49,498 nt of DNA from Vibrio jasicida CAIM 1864 = LMG 25398 (GCF_000400365.1 NZ_BAOG01000027.1:1-49498); one strand, 5' to 3'; shown: positions 1-10,668, counted from the first letter of the stretch. A program made the numbers and translations. The notes: generated from the sequence alone by a model not told the origin.

Positions 1-12
1 CCGTTAAGAGAT

Positions 13-88
13 GCGACACTAGCTCAGTTGGTAGAGCGCAACCTTGCCAAGGTTGAGGTCACGAGTTCGAACCTCGTGTGTCGCTCCA
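13..88 (+). tRNA. tRNA-Gly (GCC), copy 1
   Basis: A 76-nt cloverleaf with encoded CCA. The acceptor arms GCGACAC and GTGTCGC pair, the D-loop has AGCTCAGTTGGTAGAGC, the anticodon loop reads TTGCCAA (anticodon GCC) and the T-arm has GTTCGAACC. It is the first of three almost identical tandem copies. The E. coli glyVXY array has the same composition and sits next to queG as here. Confidence 0.97.
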
Positions 89-266
89 CTTTCTTTCTGA
101 AATGTGGAATAAGCCCTCATTGTGCTTAACAATGACATTGCGACACTAGCTCAGTTGGTAGAGCGCAACCTTGCCAAGGTTGAGGTCACGAGTTCGAACC
201 TCGTGTGTCGCTCCACTTTCTTTTTGAAATGTGGAATAAGCCCTCATTGTGCTTAACAGTGACATT
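89..266 (+). repeat. Repeated 51-nt spacers of the tRNA-Gly array
   Basis: The spacers at 89-139 and 216-266 are both 51 nt long and differ at two positions. Together with the tRNA copies they form a 127-bp tandem repeat unit. Confidence 0.9.
140..215 (+). tRNA. tRNA-Gly (GCC), copy 2
   Basis: Identical to the first copy over the full 76 nt, with encoded CCA and anticodon GCC. It starts exactly 127 bp after copy 1. The 51-nt spacer before it is almost the same as the spacer before copy 3, so the array grew by tandem duplication of gene plus spacer. Confidence 0.97.
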
Positions 267-342
267 GCGACACTAGCTCAGTTGGTAGAGCGCAACCTTG
301 CCAAGGTTGAGGTCACGAGTTCGAACCTCGTGTGTCGCTCCA
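267..342 (+). tRNA. tRNA-Gly (GCC), copy 3
   Basis: Third identical 76-nt tRNA-Gly(GCC), again offset by 127 bp. The spacer after it (343-376) is unrelated to the other spacers and contains a 7-bp hairpin (349-355 with 363-369), perhaps a processing site before the following initiator tRNA. The array is probably one transcript whose promoter lies left of the window. Confidence 0.97.
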
Positions 343-376
343 GTTTCTATTATCGTATTAATCGATAATATACGGA

Positions 377-453
<77 letters not shown>

Positions 454-701
454 ATTTTCAAGCGATAGTTTTAGTCACTAACTCAAACCATCGATGAATG
501 TAACTCTATTTGCAATAGAGGTTACAGCCAGCCACATCGCTCTTTTCATAATGCTGAGAAGCATCAATCCCTGAAAAATAAAACTCTAATCCGCATCGAA
601 TGATGTCGGACGATTTCGTTTGTGTTTTAAACATGAGACGAGACGGCTGACCAATGAATATTCTGGTGTTCGGGGCGTTTTCACATCTTTAATTAACAGA
701 G

Positions 702-729
702 TTATCCACATATATCGTTCTGTGGATAA
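702..729. promoter_or_regulatory. Pair of convergent consensus DnaA boxes
   Basis: TTATCCACA at 702-710 on the plus strand and its exact complement at 721-729, separated by 10 bp. Both match the strict high-affinity consensus TTATNCACA. The pair can also be drawn as a 9-bp hairpin, but no T-run follows, so a terminator is unlikely. A near-consensus IHF core (TTGAT at 735-739 on the plus strand, spacing one base off) lies just downstream. Confidence 0.65.
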
Positions 730-975
730 GTTGGTTGATAAAGTGTTTTCTGCTTGGGGTTTAAAGGTTGTAAAGAAAGATCTTTTCCAAATCTGACAGC
801 GGTTAAACTTTTTATTAAATGCTTAAGTTGTTGTTATGTATGGGGAAAGGTGCTTTTATTGCGGATCGGGTGCGTTAAATTTGGATCATTACTTTGTGTT
901 TTTTTGATCCTAATCATTTCTTTAGGTTGTGTTTAACTTTTTTCTATAACCTATTTTCTCTCAATACTCTTATTT

Positions 976-984
976 TTTTCCACA
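976..984 (+). promoter_or_regulatory. Relaxed DnaA box
   Basis: TTTTCCACA fits the relaxed DnaA-box consensus TTWTNCACA. It lies in the same gene-free region as the two perfect boxes. A single relaxed match can occur by chance in AT-rich DNA. Confidence 0.35.
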
Positions 985-1059
985 TTACAGAATTGAGAAC
1001 AAGGTCATGAATTGATCGGGCAAAAAATGTTTTCAATCTCTTGCATATGAGCTACGCAT

Positions 1060-2187
1060 TTATGCGTCTCTTGGTAGGCCTTTTTCGACAATCCGGATTA
1101 ACCGCTTTTTCTTCGTTTCTACCGAGTCGGACTCATTGGTCGGAAGCTGATTAATTTGTTGCGTCAATGCCCATTCGATATGTTCATCAAGCAATTCACT
1201 TTCGCCACGTCTGTTTTCCAGTGCTTCAATGATTTGTTGACTATATTCTGCATTGCCAAGTGCGACAGAAATATTACGCAGCCATTGAACATGACCAATT
1301 CGACGAATCGCCGATCCCTCCATTTGTTTAAGGAAGGTCGCTTCATCCCAATGAAACATTGTCAGTAAATCAGGCTCTTCAAAGCTATCTCGGCGATGAA
1401 AGTCTTCTTGTTCCGTTAGTTCTGCGTATCGATTCCAAGGGCAGACTAATTGGCAGTCATCGCAACCATAAATGCGGTTGCCTATTGGCTTACGGAACTC
1501 TTCAGGAATCACACCATCAAATTCGATCGTGAGATAAGAGATACAGCGACGCGCATCCACCACCTTATCCTCAACGATTGCTTGAGTCGGGCAGGAAGTA
1601 ATGCATGCTTTACATTTGTCACATTGATCGACGCTTGGTTCATCTACTGGCAATGGCAGGTCAATCAGCAATTCGCCAAGAAAGAACCAAGATCCACAGT
1701 CTTTATCTAAGATAAGTGAATGTTTGCCTGTCCAGCCTAGCCCCGCTTTCTGAGCAAGAGGTCTTTCTAAGATAGGAGCAGAATCGACAAATGGACGGTA
1801 GCCATACTGTCCTACTTCTTGTTCGATAAGCTTGCCAAGCTTATTCAGTTGCTTTCTTACTAGCTTGTGATAATCGCGTCCAAGCGCATAACGACTAATG
1901 TATGCGTGATTCTTGTTAGCTAAGTTGGAGGCGAAGTGGGCTTCCGGAGGTAGGTAGTTCATGCGTACGCTTATTACGCGTACGGTTCCCGGCAAAAGTT
2001 CATCTGGTCTTGCGCGCATCATGCCATGACGAGCCATCCAATCCATTGAACCGTGATAGCCAGCATCAAGCCATTTTTGCAGAGCCGCCTCATGTTCACT
2101 AAGATCAACATCGCAGATACCGACTTTCTGAAAGCCGAGCTCTTTACCCCAAATTTTGATTTGTTGAGCGAGTTGTTCGAAGTTCAT
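1060..2187 (-). CDS. queG: Epoxyqueuosine reductase QueG
   Basis: 375 aa, the usual length for QueG, the cobalamin- and iron-sulfur-dependent enzyme that makes queuosine from epoxyqueuosine in tRNA at the wobble position. The N-terminal half has the DUF1730 region (FVDSAPILERPLAQKAGLG). The C-terminal half has the two 4Fe-4S motifs CDKCKACITSCP and CDDCQLVCPWN, followed by a HEAT-like tail. It faces away from tsaE. In E. coli queG also lies beside the glycine tRNAs, but there nnr follows; here nnr is absent and 297 bp of gene-free DNA separates queG from tsaE. Confidence 0.95.
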   Translation of the reverse strand: MNFEQLAQQIKIWGKELGFQKVGICDVDLSEHEAALQKWLDAGYHGSMDWMARHGMMRARPDELLPGTVRVISVRMNYLPPEAHFASNLANKNHAYISRYALGRDYHKLVRKQLNKLGKLIEQEVGQYGYRPFVDSAPILERPLAQKAGLGWTGKHSLILDKDCGSWFFLGELLIDLPLPVDEPSVDQCDKCKACITSCPTQAIVEDKVVDARRCISYLTIEFDGVIPEEFRKPIGNRIYGCDDCQLVCPWNRYAELTEQEDFHRRDSFEEPDLLTMFHWDEATFLKQMEGSAIRRIGHVQWLRNISVALGNAEYSQQIIEALENRRGESELLDEHIEWALTQQINQLPTNESDSVETKKKRLIRIVEKGLPRDA

Positions 2188-2484
2188 GTTTTATCACCGA
2201 GATAAAGGGGGGCGGATCTTACCGGATCTTACTCATTGGTGCTACCAGAAAGTCTAGACATAAAGTCGAGAAATAGATTTTGAAACAAAGTCATCGACTG
2301 TTGACTTTGATGTGACCAAATCTGTTTATGCATTCAATAGAATCAGGGAATTAGGATTTGTCTTTTTGACTACTTTTTTCGCATATATGACATTTGAGAG
2401 CTTGTCTCTCAAAACCAACACAGTTTACTATTCCTGTTCTTTTGATTTTTATATAGTCAACGATCATTAGTTAGAGATACATCA

Positions 2485-2949
2485 ATGAGCACGAAACAAT
2501 TTAATCTTAAAGATGAGCATGAAACGGTAGCACTTGGTACCGCATTGGCTCAGCTTTGTTCTCAACAAACCACTATTTATCTACACGGGGATCTGGGTGC
2601 GGGTAAAACAACATTTAGTCGTGGTTTTGTCCGTGCTCTTGGTCATCAAGGCAATGTAAAAAGTCCAACCTATACTTTGGTTGAACCTTATCAGTTGGAT
2701 AAGTGGCAAGTTTATCACTTTGACCTTTATCGTCTTGCGGATCCTGAAGAACTTGAGTTCATGGGGATTCGCGATTATTTCACTGATGATGCGATTTGCT
2801 TAGTTGAATGGCCAGAAAAAGGGCAAGGATTGCTGCCACAGCCAGATCTTGATGTGGACATTCGTTACCAAGGCGAGCAGCGTGTAGCCGAATTAACGGC
2901 GAATAATGAATATGGTGTGCAGTTACTCAGTCAATTGGAGCTATGTTGA
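2485..2949 (+). CDS. tsaE: tRNA threonylcarbamoyladenosine biosynthesis ATPase TsaE
   Basis: 154 aa, typical for TsaE, the ATPase that works with TsaB and TsaD to make t6A at position 37 of ANN-decoding tRNAs. The P-loop GDLGAGKT is at residues 35-42, followed by the switch segment SPTYT near 60-64, HFDLYR near 78-83 and the family motif VEWPEKG near 107-113. It is the first gene of a tightly packed run. Its stop overlaps the amiB start by 7 nt, so the two are probably translationally coupled. Confidence 0.96.
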   Translation: MSTKQFNLKDEHETVALGTALAQLCSQQTTIYLHGDLGAGKTTFSRGFVRALGHQGNVKSPTYTLVEPYQLDKWQVYHFDLYRLADPEELEFMGIRDYFTDDAICLVEWPEKGQGLLPQPDLDVDIRYQGEQRVAELTANNEYGVQLLSQLELC

Positions 2950-4664
2950 GTCTTTCAAAATTTAGAGCGGTGGCAGCGTTAGTTGCCACTCTTCTCCTTA
3001 TCATCCCCAATTTAGCGTTTGCTAACGTTGTTAAAAGTTTCCGAGTATGGCCTTCACCTGATGAGACTCGTGTCGTCATCGATTTAAGCGCGGAAGCTGA
3101 CTATTCCTATTTCTCTCTATCTGGGCCGGATCGCCTTGTTGTGGATCTCAAAAACACATCAATGCAAGCGAAGTTGCCTGTCACTGTGACGGATAGTCCA
3201 GTGTTGAAGCGAGTGCGCAAAAGCTCTCCGCCTAATAAAAACACTTACCGTTTGGTGTTTGAGTTGAAAAAAGGTGTTAAAGCCGAGTTGTTTACGCTCA
3301 GCCCGACGCCGGGTGGTCAATATGGTCATCGTCTCGTCATTGACCTGCCACATGGCAAAAAGACAGCGACACCAGCGGCTAAGCCAAATAAGCCAACAAC
3401 GACCAACAAAGACATGAGCACGGTACAGCGCGCTCAAGAAATTTTGATTGTGATCGACCCTGGTCATGGCGGTGAAGATCCTGGCTCTATTGGCCCATCT
3501 CGTCGTAAATACGAAAAAGACGCGGTACTGAGTATTTCTCGTAAACTGTCGGCGCAACTCAATGCCGTTCCGGGTATCAAAACTCGCATGACGCGTACCG
3601 GAGATTACTTCGTTAACTTGAACCGTCGTGTTGCGATTGCACGTGAAAATGATGCTCATCTGTTGATATCAATTCACGCGGATGCCTTTACTTCACCAAA
3701 ACCACGCGGTGGCTCTGTCTTCGTTTTGAATACACGCCGAGCAAACACAGAAATTTCTCGTTGGGTTGAAAACCACGAGAAACAGTCTGAGATCCTAGGT
3801 GGCTCTGGTACTGCGTTTGTCAGTAACACCAATGACCGCAATGTTAACCAGACCTTGTTAGACCTTCAGTTCAGCCATTCTCAGAAAGAAGGTTACAAGT
3901 TGGCGACGAGTATTTTGGGGGAAATGGGCAAAGTCGCTCGTTTGCATAACTCAAAACCAATCAATACCAGTCTTGCGGTTTTACGCTCTCCACAGATCCC
4001 TTCAGTACTGGTTGAAACCGGCTTTATCTCGAACCCAACGGAAGAGAAGTTATTGTTCCAACGTGCTCACCAAGACAAGTTAGCGCGTGCGATCACTAAA
4101 GCCGTTGTTCAGTACTTAAAAGATAATCCACCAGAAGGTACGGTGTTCTCTTCTTCATCGAAGTCTGCTGTTCACACGGTAAAACGAGGTGAGTCTTTAT
4201 CTGTGATTGCGCAAAAATACGGAACGTCGACCAAAGCCATCATGAGTGCGAATAAACTTAAATCTAGTGGTTTGGCGGTCGGTCAGAAGTTGAAGATTCC
4301 GGGCTCTGGTGCGGTTTCTATCTCGATTCCAAATAAACCTAATACGGTGGAAACTGAGACAATCACACACACGGTTAAATCAGGTGAGTTCCTCGGTAAG
4401 ATCGCCAGTCATTACAAAGTGAAGATTGCCGATATTCGTCGTGAAAATAATCTGAAATCAGACACGGTTTGGGTCGGTCAGAAGCTGAAGATCACTGTCG
4501 CAGTGAAAGACAAGCCAATCCGCAAGCACAAAGTTGCTCGTGGTGAATACCTAGGTAAGATTGCATCGAAGTATGGCGTTAGCGTCTCAAGCATTCGTAA
4601 AGCAAACAACCTGCGTTCTGACGAGCTTGCCGTAGGACAGGTACTGATCATTCCAAACAAATAA
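2943..4664 (+). CDS. amiB: N-acetylmuramoyl-L-alanine amidase AmiB
   Basis: 573 aa periplasmic zinc amidase that splits septal peptidoglycan during daughter-cell separation. A signal peptide ends near residue 27 (NLAFA). An AMIN domain follows (about 28-135), then the Amidase_3 domain (about 166-395) with zinc ligands H175 in DPGHGG, E191 and H245 in SIHAD, and the catalytic glutamate in LVETGF. The C-terminus has three LysM repeats starting near 411, 476 and 529, each opening with H-V-(K/A)-x-G-E. In E. coli AmiB is activated by EnvC. It overlaps tsaE and precedes mutL by 18 nt. Confidence 0.96.
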   Translation: MLSLSKFRAVAALVATLLLIIPNLAFANVVKSFRVWPSPDETRVVIDLSAEADYSYFSLSGPDRLVVDLKNTSMQAKLPVTVTDSPVLKRVRKSSPPNKNTYRLVFELKKGVKAELFTLSPTPGGQYGHRLVIDLPHGKKTATPAAKPNKPTTTNKDMSTVQRAQEILIVIDPGHGGEDPGSIGPSRRKYEKDAVLSISRKLSAQLNAVPGIKTRMTRTGDYFVNLNRRVAIARENDAHLLISIHADAFTSPKPRGGSVFVLNTRRANTEISRWVENHEKQSEILGGSGTAFVSNTNDRNVNQTLLDLQFSHSQKEGYKLATSILGEMGKVARLHNSKPINTSLAVLRSPQIPSVLVETGFISNPTEEKLLFQRAHQDKLARAITKAVVQYLKDNPPEGTVFSSSSKSAVHTVKRGESLSVIAQKYGTSTKAIMSANKLKSSGLAVGQKLKIPGSGAVSISIPNKPNTVETETITHTVKSGEFLGKIASHYKVKIADIRRENNLKSDTVWVGQKLKITVAVKDKPIRKHKVARGEYLGKIASKYGVSVSSIRKANNLRSDELAVGQVLIIPNK

Positions 4665-4682
4665 GTGAGCTTATAACTCATC

Positions 4683-6701
4683 ATGACCATTAAGATTTTG
4701 CCAGCTCGGTTGGCAAACCAAATCGCGGCAGGAGAAGTGGTTGAAAGACCCGCTTCTGTCGTGAAAGAACTGGTAGAAAACAGTCTCGACTCTGGCGCGA
4801 CTCGAATCGATATCGATATCGAAAAAGGTGGCGCCAAGCTAATTCGCGTGCGCGATAACGGCAAAGGGATTGTTAAAGATGAGTTAGGTCTGGCGCTCAG
4901 TCGTCATGCCACCTCTAAGATCCACACATTGGACGATCTTGAAGCCATCATGAGTCTGGGTTTCCGTGGTGAGGCGTTAGCGAGTATCAGCTCGGTCTCG
5001 CGCCTTACCATGACTTCTCGCCCAGCAGCACAAGAACAAGCGTGGAGTGCTTACTCTGAAGGTCGAGATATGCAAGTTAAGCTCCAACCGACTGCACATC
5101 CGATAGGCACCTCGGTTGAAGTATTAGACCTATTTTTCAATACGCCGGCACGTCGCAAGTTCCTTAGAACTGAAAAGACGGAATTCGCACACATTGATGA
5201 GCTTTTGAAGCGTATCGCACTGAGCCGCTTTGACGTTACCATCAACGTACGCCACAACGGCAAAATGATCCGTCAATACCGCGCGGCAAAGAACCAACAG
5301 CAAACTGAAAAGCGTATCGCGGCGGTATGTGGTAACGCCTTTGTGCGTAATATGCTGCGTATTGAACTGGAGCATCAAGGGTTGAAGCTTCACGGCTGGA
5401 TCACGACACCGGAGGGAGCAAGACAGCAAAGCGATTTGCAGTACTGTTATGTGAATGGGCGAATGATGCGTGACAAGTTGATCAATCATGCGATTCGCCA
5501 AAGCTATGAAACCAGCCTTAAGCCAGATCAGTTTGCTGCGTATGTGTTGTTTATTGAACTGGACCCGCACCAAGTGGATGTTAACGTGCATCCAGCCAAG
5601 CATGAAGTGCGTTTCCATCAAGCCCGCTTAGTGCATGACTTTATCTATCAAGCTTTGGCAGACGCGCTTGCGCAAAGCTCGGTGATTGATAAACCTCACG
5701 TCAACGAATCCGCGTTCCACCATGCCGACCCTGTTGAATTTTTTGAGGCAAGCACGGAAAATCAAGAACCAGTCAGTGCACCAGAGCCTGTGAATTCTCC
5801 TGTGCCAGAGCATGTCTATCAAGCGATTGATAACACTCCAGCTTATCCGGGGCGTTCAGACTATGAAGCGAAACCTCGCGATAGGGCACCAAGTGATTCT
5901 TCTGTGCGAGAAGCACGTCCGGCGGATTCTTTCAGACGAACAGATTGGGTTGAATCAAAACCTGCACCTAAACCAAGTTCTAACAGAGAGCAACGTCATG
6001 CAGAGCCTGCGCCAAGTAAACAAGAAGTGCGTGCTTATCATGAATTGCTTCAAACGCCAGACTTTGAGCCTCAAACTGAAACGATCGGAGAGGCGGTAAG
6101 CGTATCAACAGAGACAGAACTCTCTCCCGTTACGGCACTTAGCAAAGCTTTAGCCGTGGTGGACGAACAGTATGTGTTGATGAGCAGCGACAGTGGCGCA
6201 GCTTTGGTCGCGTTGCCAAGAGCGGAGTTTTATCGGACCAAAGGTCAGCTCACACCAAGTGACGGAGCGTTAAAAGCTCAACCGTTACTGGTACCATTAT
6301 CGATCAAGTTGGAATCGAGCTTGGTTCAATTAGCACAAGATTATCAGCAAGATTTTGCTCAGCTTGGTATCCAGCTAAAATCACGAAATGATAAAGCGTT
6401 GATGGTCATGGGAGTACCGGCCCCGTTGCGCCAACAAAACTTACAAAATCTGATACCAGATCTGTTATCTTACGCGCAAACTCGCTTGACGGGAGAGATG
6501 GCAACGGCGTCGCTGTTATCTGAGCTGATTGATTGGCTTGCGTTGCAAGTCACAACGGTTAAGAGCCACTATACTTTCTCTGAAGCCATTCAAATTATTG
6601 CGGAACTTGAACAGCTAAGACATGGTCAATTGCCATTGGAAGACACCCATTTTGTGTCTGCTGTTGATTTCTCTGCCTCGATTGCCAAATTAAAGCCATG
6701 A
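4683..6701 (+). CDS. mutL: DNA mismatch repair protein MutL
   Basis: 672 aa. The N-terminal GHKL ATPase has IAAGEVV with [17 protein letters not shown] and [10 protein letters not shown], then a transducer domain. A proline- and charge-rich linker (about 340-480) leads to a C-terminal dimerisation domain (about 485-672). The endonuclease motif DQHA(X)2E(X)4E of most bacterial MutL proteins is absent, as expected in lineages where MutH makes the nick. The last bases overlap the miaA start (ATGA), so the two are coupled. Confidence 0.96.
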   Translation: MTIKILPARLANQIAAGEVVERPASVVKELVENSLDSGATRIDIDIEKGGAKLIRVRDNGKGIVKDELGLALSRHATSKIHTLDDLEAIMSLGFRGEALASISSVSRLTMTSRPAAQEQAWSAYSEGRDMQVKLQPTAHPIGTSVEVLDLFFNTPARRKFLRTEKTEFAHIDELLKRIALSRFDVTINVRHNGKMIRQYRAAKNQQQTEKRIAAVCGNAFVRNMLRIELEHQGLKLHGWITTPEGARQQSDLQYCYVNGRMMRDKLINHAIRQSYETSLKPDQFAAYVLFIELDPHQVDVNVHPAKHEVRFHQARLVHDFIYQALADALAQSSVIDKPHVNESAFHHADPVEFFEASTENQEPVSAPEPVNSPVPEHVYQAIDNTPAYPGRSDYEAKPRDRAPSDSSVREARPADSFRRTDWVESKPAPKPSSNREQRHAEPAPSKQEVRAYHELLQTPDFEPQTETIGEAVSVSTETELSPVTALSKALAVVDEQYVLMSSDSGAALVALPRAEFYRTKGQLTPSDGALKAQPLLVPLSIKLESSLVQLAQDYQQDFAQLGIQLKSRNDKALMVMGVPAPLRQQNLQNLIPDLLSYAQTRLTGEMATASLLSELIDWLALQVTTVKSHYTFSEAIQIIAELEQLRHGQLPLEDTHFVSAVDFSASIAKLKP

Positions 6702-7630
6702 CAGACAAACTACCTTTGGCCCTCTTTTTGATGGGACCAACTGCATCAGGTAAAACAGAGCTCGCCATTCGCCTACGCCAAAAATATCCGGTTGAGATCA
6801 TTAGCGTCGATTCCGCATTGATCTACAAGGACATGAATATTGGTACGGCTAAACCTGATGAACGCGAACTGAGCCTAGCACCGCATCGTCTTATTGATAT
6901 CTTAGATCCTAGTGAATCTTACTCAGCGGCAGACTTTCGTCGTGATGCCCTACAAGCAATGGATGACATTGTTGCAGAAGGGAAAATTCCGCTCTTAGTC
7001 GGCGGTACCATGCTGTATTACAAAGCATTACTTGAAGGCCTATCACCTCTTCCTGCTGCAAATCCTGAAATTCGTCAGCAAATTGAGCAAGAAGCATTGA
7101 CTAAAGGTTGGTCAGTGTTGCACGATGAGCTGAAAGAGATTGATCCTGTATCAGCTGCGAGAATCCATCCAAACGATCCTCAGCGTTTATCGAGGGCGTT
7201 GGAAGTTTTCCGTATTTCAGGTAAAACTCTTACTGAGTTGACTCAAACTAAAGGTGATAGCTTACCTTATCGAGTCAAACAGTTTGCAATAGCTCCCATG
7301 GACAGGGCAGAACTTCACCGTCGAATTGAGCTGCGCTTCGAGAAGATGATGGAAGCAGGTTTTGAAGAAGAAATGAAAGCGTTGTATGCGCGTGACGATC
7401 TTCACCCTGATCTTCCATCAATACGTTGTGTTGGTTACAGACAGATGTGGGAGTATTTAGACGGGGAGTGCACTCGTGATGAAGCTGTTTTTCGTGGCGT
7501 ATGTGCAACTCGTCAATTGGCCAAGCGTCAAATCACCTGGTTACGCAGCTGGAATGATTTAACTTGGTTGGATAGCGACAACATTGAACAAGCACTCGAA
7601 ACCATGTCAGAAGCAATAGCATCTGATTGA
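6698..7630 (+). CDS. miaA: tRNA dimethylallyltransferase MiaA
   Basis: 310 aa. It transfers dimethylallyl from DMAPP to A37 of tRNAs that read codons starting with U, the first step towards ms2i6A. The P-loop [11 protein letters not shown] is at residues 13-23, followed by [11 protein letters not shown] and GTAKP (substrate binding), and CVGYRQ(M)WEYL and [14 protein letters not shown] near the C-terminus. The ATGA overlap with mutL and the gene order mutL-miaA-hfq match E. coli. Confidence 0.96.
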   Translation: MTDKLPLALFLMGPTASGKTELAIRLRQKYPVEIISVDSALIYKDMNIGTAKPDERELSLAPHRLIDILDPSESYSAADFRRDALQAMDDIVAEGKIPLLVGGTMLYYKALLEGLSPLPAANPEIRQQIEQEALTKGWSVLHDELKEIDPVSAARIHPNDPQRLSRALEVFRISGKTLTELTQTKGDSLPYRVKQFAIAPMDRAELHRRIELRFEKMMEAGFEEEMKALYARDDLHPDLPSIRCVGYRQMWEYLDGECTRDEAVFRGVCATRQLAKRQITWLRSWNDLTWLDSDNIEQALETMSEAIASD

Positions 7631-7784
7631 GATAGCTGTGTATAATGTGATCGTTTTTGCGTGATCGCACTCTCAAAGGATCTGTTATTGGCGGTTTTTA
7701 TACTATGCTGCTAATTACTTAGGGTGCATTTTGATTCGTTTAGCTCAGATGCAAAAAGCAGTACCTTTTGCATTGCACCACTAG

Positions 7785-8087
<303 letters not shown>

Positions 8088-8125
8088 TTCTTCATTTAGT
8101 ATTGCTAAAATAAGGAGTTGATTGC

Positions 8126-9415
8126 TTGTTTGACCGTTATGAATCCGGTGAGCGAGCCGTACTTGTTCATATCAACTTCACGCAAGAAGGTGAATGGGAA
8201 GATCTGGCTGAGTTTGAAATGCTGGTTTCTTCCGCTGGGGTAGAGGCACTGCAAGTTGTAACTGGCAGTCGTCAATCCCCACACCCGAAATACTATGTCG
8301 GAGAGGGTAAGGCACAAGAAATTGCTACTGCGGTACAATTAACTGGTGCTGAAATTGTGATTTTTAATCACTCCCTCTCTCCTGCCCAAGAACGTAACCT
8401 CGAAGCACTGTGCAAATGTCGAGTCCTCGACCGCACTGGTCTCATCCTCGATATCTTTGCTCAACGAGCACGAACACACGAAGGTAAGCTGCAAGTAGAG
8501 CTAGCCCAACTTCGTCATATTTCTACTCGTTTGATTCGTGGTTGGACGCACCTTGAAAGGCAGAAAGGCGGCATCGGTCTACGTGGGCCGGGGGAAACTC
8601 AGTTAGAGACTGACCGTCGATTATTGCGTGACAGAATTAAAGCTATCCTTCGCCGTCTCGAAAAAGTTGCGAAGCAGCGTGAACAAGGGCGCCGCGCCCG
8701 AAATCGAGCAGAAATCCCAACGATTTCTCTTGTGGGTTACACCAACGCGGGTAAGTCGACACTCTTCAACCGCATTACAGAAGCTGGCGTTTACGCGGCA
8801 GATCAATTATTTGCTACTCTTGACCCAACTTTACGTAAGATAGAGTTAGACGATGTGGGGCCTGCAATTCTTGCAGATACCGTTGGATTTATCCGACATT
8901 TACCACATGATTTGGTTGCTGCCTTCAAAGCAACCTTGCAGGAAACGCAAGAAGCTGACATTTTGTTACATGTTGTTGATGCCAGTGACGAGCGTTTTCG
9001 TGAGAATATTCAAGCTGTTCATGAAGTATTAGAAGAGATCGACGCACATGAAGTGCCGACGCTCGTAGTAATGAACAAGATTGACAATCTAGAAGAGCAA
9101 AATCCTCGTATTGAACGTGATGAGGAAGGCGTGCCTCGAGCGGTCTGGGTTTCTGCGATGGATGGATTGGGCATTGATCTCCTATTTGATGCGCTGACAG
9201 AACGTTTGGCGTCGCAAATGGTTGAGCATCAGTTGCGAATTCCTCCACAGTATCAAGGACGATTCCGTAGTACATTCTTCCAAATGAAGTGTATTCAACG
9301 TGAGGAATATGACCAGGAAGGTAACTTGTTGATCGATATTCGAATGCAACAGGTAGATTGGTCTAGACTTGAAAAAAGAGAAGGGGCAGTTTTAGTCGAC
9401 TTTATAGTCACTTAA
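8126..9415 (+). CDS. hflX: Ribosome-associated GTPase HflX
   Basis: 429 aa. HflX rescues stalled 70S ribosomes by splitting them. The N-terminal HflX domain ends with the glycine-rich GLRGPGETQLETDRR, followed by a coiled helix and the G domain with GYTNAGKST, DTVGFIRHLPHDL and NKID. The start is TTG, with AAGGAG at 8112-8117 nine bases upstream; the first residues MFDRYESGERAVLV agree with the family, so TTG is the right start. It follows hfq by 38 bp. Confidence 0.95.
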   Translation: MFDRYESGERAVLVHINFTQEGEWEDLAEFEMLVSSAGVEALQVVTGSRQSPHPKYYVGEGKAQEIATAVQLTGAEIVIFNHSLSPAQERNLEALCKCRVLDRTGLILDIFAQRARTHEGKLQVELAQLRHISTRLIRGWTHLERQKGGIGLRGPGETQLETDRRLLRDRIKAILRRLEKVAKQREQGRRARNRAEIPTISLVGYTNAGKSTLFNRITEAGVYAADQLFATLDPTLRKIELDDVGPAILADTVGFIRHLPHDLVAAFKATLQETQEADILLHVVDASDERFRENIQAVHEVLEEIDAHEVPTLVVMNKIDNLEEQNPRIERDEEGVPRAVWVSAMDGLGIDLLFDALTERLASQMVEHQLRIPPQYQGRFRSTFFQMKCIQREEYDQEGNLLIDIRMQQVDWSRLEKREGAVLVDFIVT

Positions 9416-9460
9416 AGGACTGCTACAGTATAACGTCATATCAAATGATGGAGCTTTCTA

Positions 9461-10666
9461 ATGGCGTGGAATGAGCCTGGAAATAACAACGGCAACAATG
9501 GCCGCGATAATGACCCTTGGGGTAATAATAATCGTGGTGGCCAGCGTCCTGGTGGCCGAGATCAAGGTCCGCCAGATTTAGATGAAGTGTTCAGCAAACT
9601 GAGTCAAAAGCTGGGTGGCAAATTTGGTAAAAAAGGCGGCGGCGGTGGTTCACCTATCGGCGGTGGTGGTAGTGCGATTGGCTTTGGTGTCATTGCAGTT
9701 ATCGCGATTGCAGTATGGTTCTTCGCTGGCTTTTACACCATCGGTGAAGCAGAGCGCGGTGTCGTACTGCGTTTAGGTAAATACGACCGTATCGTAGACC
9801 CAGGTCTGAACTGGCGTCCTCGTTTCATTGATGAATACGAAGCGGTTAACGTACAAGCGATTCGTTCACTACGTGCATCAGGTCTAATGCTGACTAAAGA
9901 TGAAAACGTAGTAACAGTAGCGATGGACGTTCAATACCGTGTTGCTGACCCATACAAATATCTATACCGCGTAACGAATGCTGATGACAGTTTGCGTCAA
10001 GCAACCGACTCAGCTCTGCGTGCAGTAATTGGTGACTCACTGATGGATAGCATCCTAACCAGTGGTCGTCAGCAAATCCGTCAAACAACGCAAGAAACAC
10101 TGAATCAAATCATCGATAGCTACGATATGGGCATCGTGATTGTAGATGTGAACTTCCAGTCTGCACGTCCACCAGAGCAAGTGAAAGATGCGTTCGATGA
10201 TGCAATTGCGGCACGTGAGGATGAAGAGCGTTTCATCCGTGAAGCAGAAGCTTACAAAAACGAAATCTTGCCGAAGGCAACAGGTCGAGCAGAGCGTTTG
10301 AAGAAAGAAGCACAAGGTTACAACGAGCGTGTGACGAACGAAGCGCTTGGTCAAGTGGCTCAGTTTGAAAAACTACTGCCTGAATACCTAGCAGCTCCTG
10401 GCGTAACTCGAGATCGTCTGTACATTGACGCAATGGAAGAAGTTTACTCAAGCACATCGAAAGTGCTGATCGACTCTGAATCCAGCGGCAACCTTCTTTA
10501 CCTTCCAATTGATAAATTGGCAGGCCAAGATGGTCAATCAGACTCTAAACGTAAATCGAAATCGACTTCAACATACGACCACATTCAACTTGAATCTGAG
10601 CGTACTCAAGAAGACACTTCGAACACGCAGTCTCGTTCAACGGGTACACGTCAAGGGAGATACTAA
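9461..10666 (+). CDS. hflK: HflK, regulator of FtsH protease
   Basis: 401 aa. With HflC it forms the large inner-membrane SPFH complex that surrounds and restrains FtsH. The N-terminal 65 residues are cytoplasmic and rich in G, N and R, then one membrane span (about 72-92) and the SPFH/band 7 domain (about 93-290), followed by an alanine- and glutamate-rich helix and a polar tail. It is separated from hflC by 2 nt. Confidence 0.95.
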   Translation: MAWNEPGNNNGNNGRDNDPWGNNNRGGQRPGGRDQGPPDLDEVFSKLSQKLGGKFGKKGGGGGSPIGGGGSAIGFGVIAVIAIAVWFFAGFYTIGEAERGVVLRLGKYDRIVDPGLNWRPRFIDEYEAVNVQAIRSLRASGLMLTKDENVVTVAMDVQYRVADPYKYLYRVTNADDSLRQATDSALRAVIGDSLMDSILTSGRQQIRQTTQETLNQIIDSYDMGIVIVDVNFQSARPPEQVKDAFDDAIAAREDEERFIREAEAYKNEILPKATGRAERLKKEAQGYNERVTNEALGQVAQFEKLLPEYLAAPGVTRDRLYIDAMEEVYSSTSKVLIDSESSGNLLYLPIDKLAGQDGQSDSKRKSKSTSTYDHIQLESERTQEDTSNTQSRSTGTRQGRY

Positions 10667-10668
10667 GA

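Larger units (their letters stand above)
454..1059. other. Gene-free 606-bp region between tRNAs and queG (datA-like position)
   Basis: No convincing gene. The stretch holds a bulged hairpin (499-510 with 514-526), a short GAGA-loop hairpin (551-564), two perfect DnaA boxes (702-710 and 721-729), one relaxed box (976-984) and two one-mismatch boxes (677-685 and 928-936). The DNA is AT-rich from about 730 on and has five GATC sites between 779 and 1017. In E. coli the gap between glyY and queG contains datA, which binds DnaA and promotes hydrolysis of DnaA-bound ATP. A 60-codon frame at 754-936 has no good start and looks spurious. Confidence 0.6.

Noticed and set aside
702..729. Reading the DnaA-box pair as a transcription terminator
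   Set aside because: The 9-bp stem is A/T-rich with a 10-nt loop and is followed by GTTGG, not a T-run. Two exact DnaA consensus sites are a better explanation.
754..936. 60-codon open frame in the gap between the tRNAs and queG
   Set aside because: It begins with TTG without a good ribosome site, has no recognisable domain and lies in AT-rich DNA beside the DnaA boxes. The hydrophobic reading looks accidental.
640..1020. Chromosomal replication origin (oriC)
   Set aside because: DnaA boxes and GATC sites are present, but the neighbours are tRNAs and queG rather than mnmG, mioC or dnaA. There are too few strong boxes and GATC sites for an oriC.
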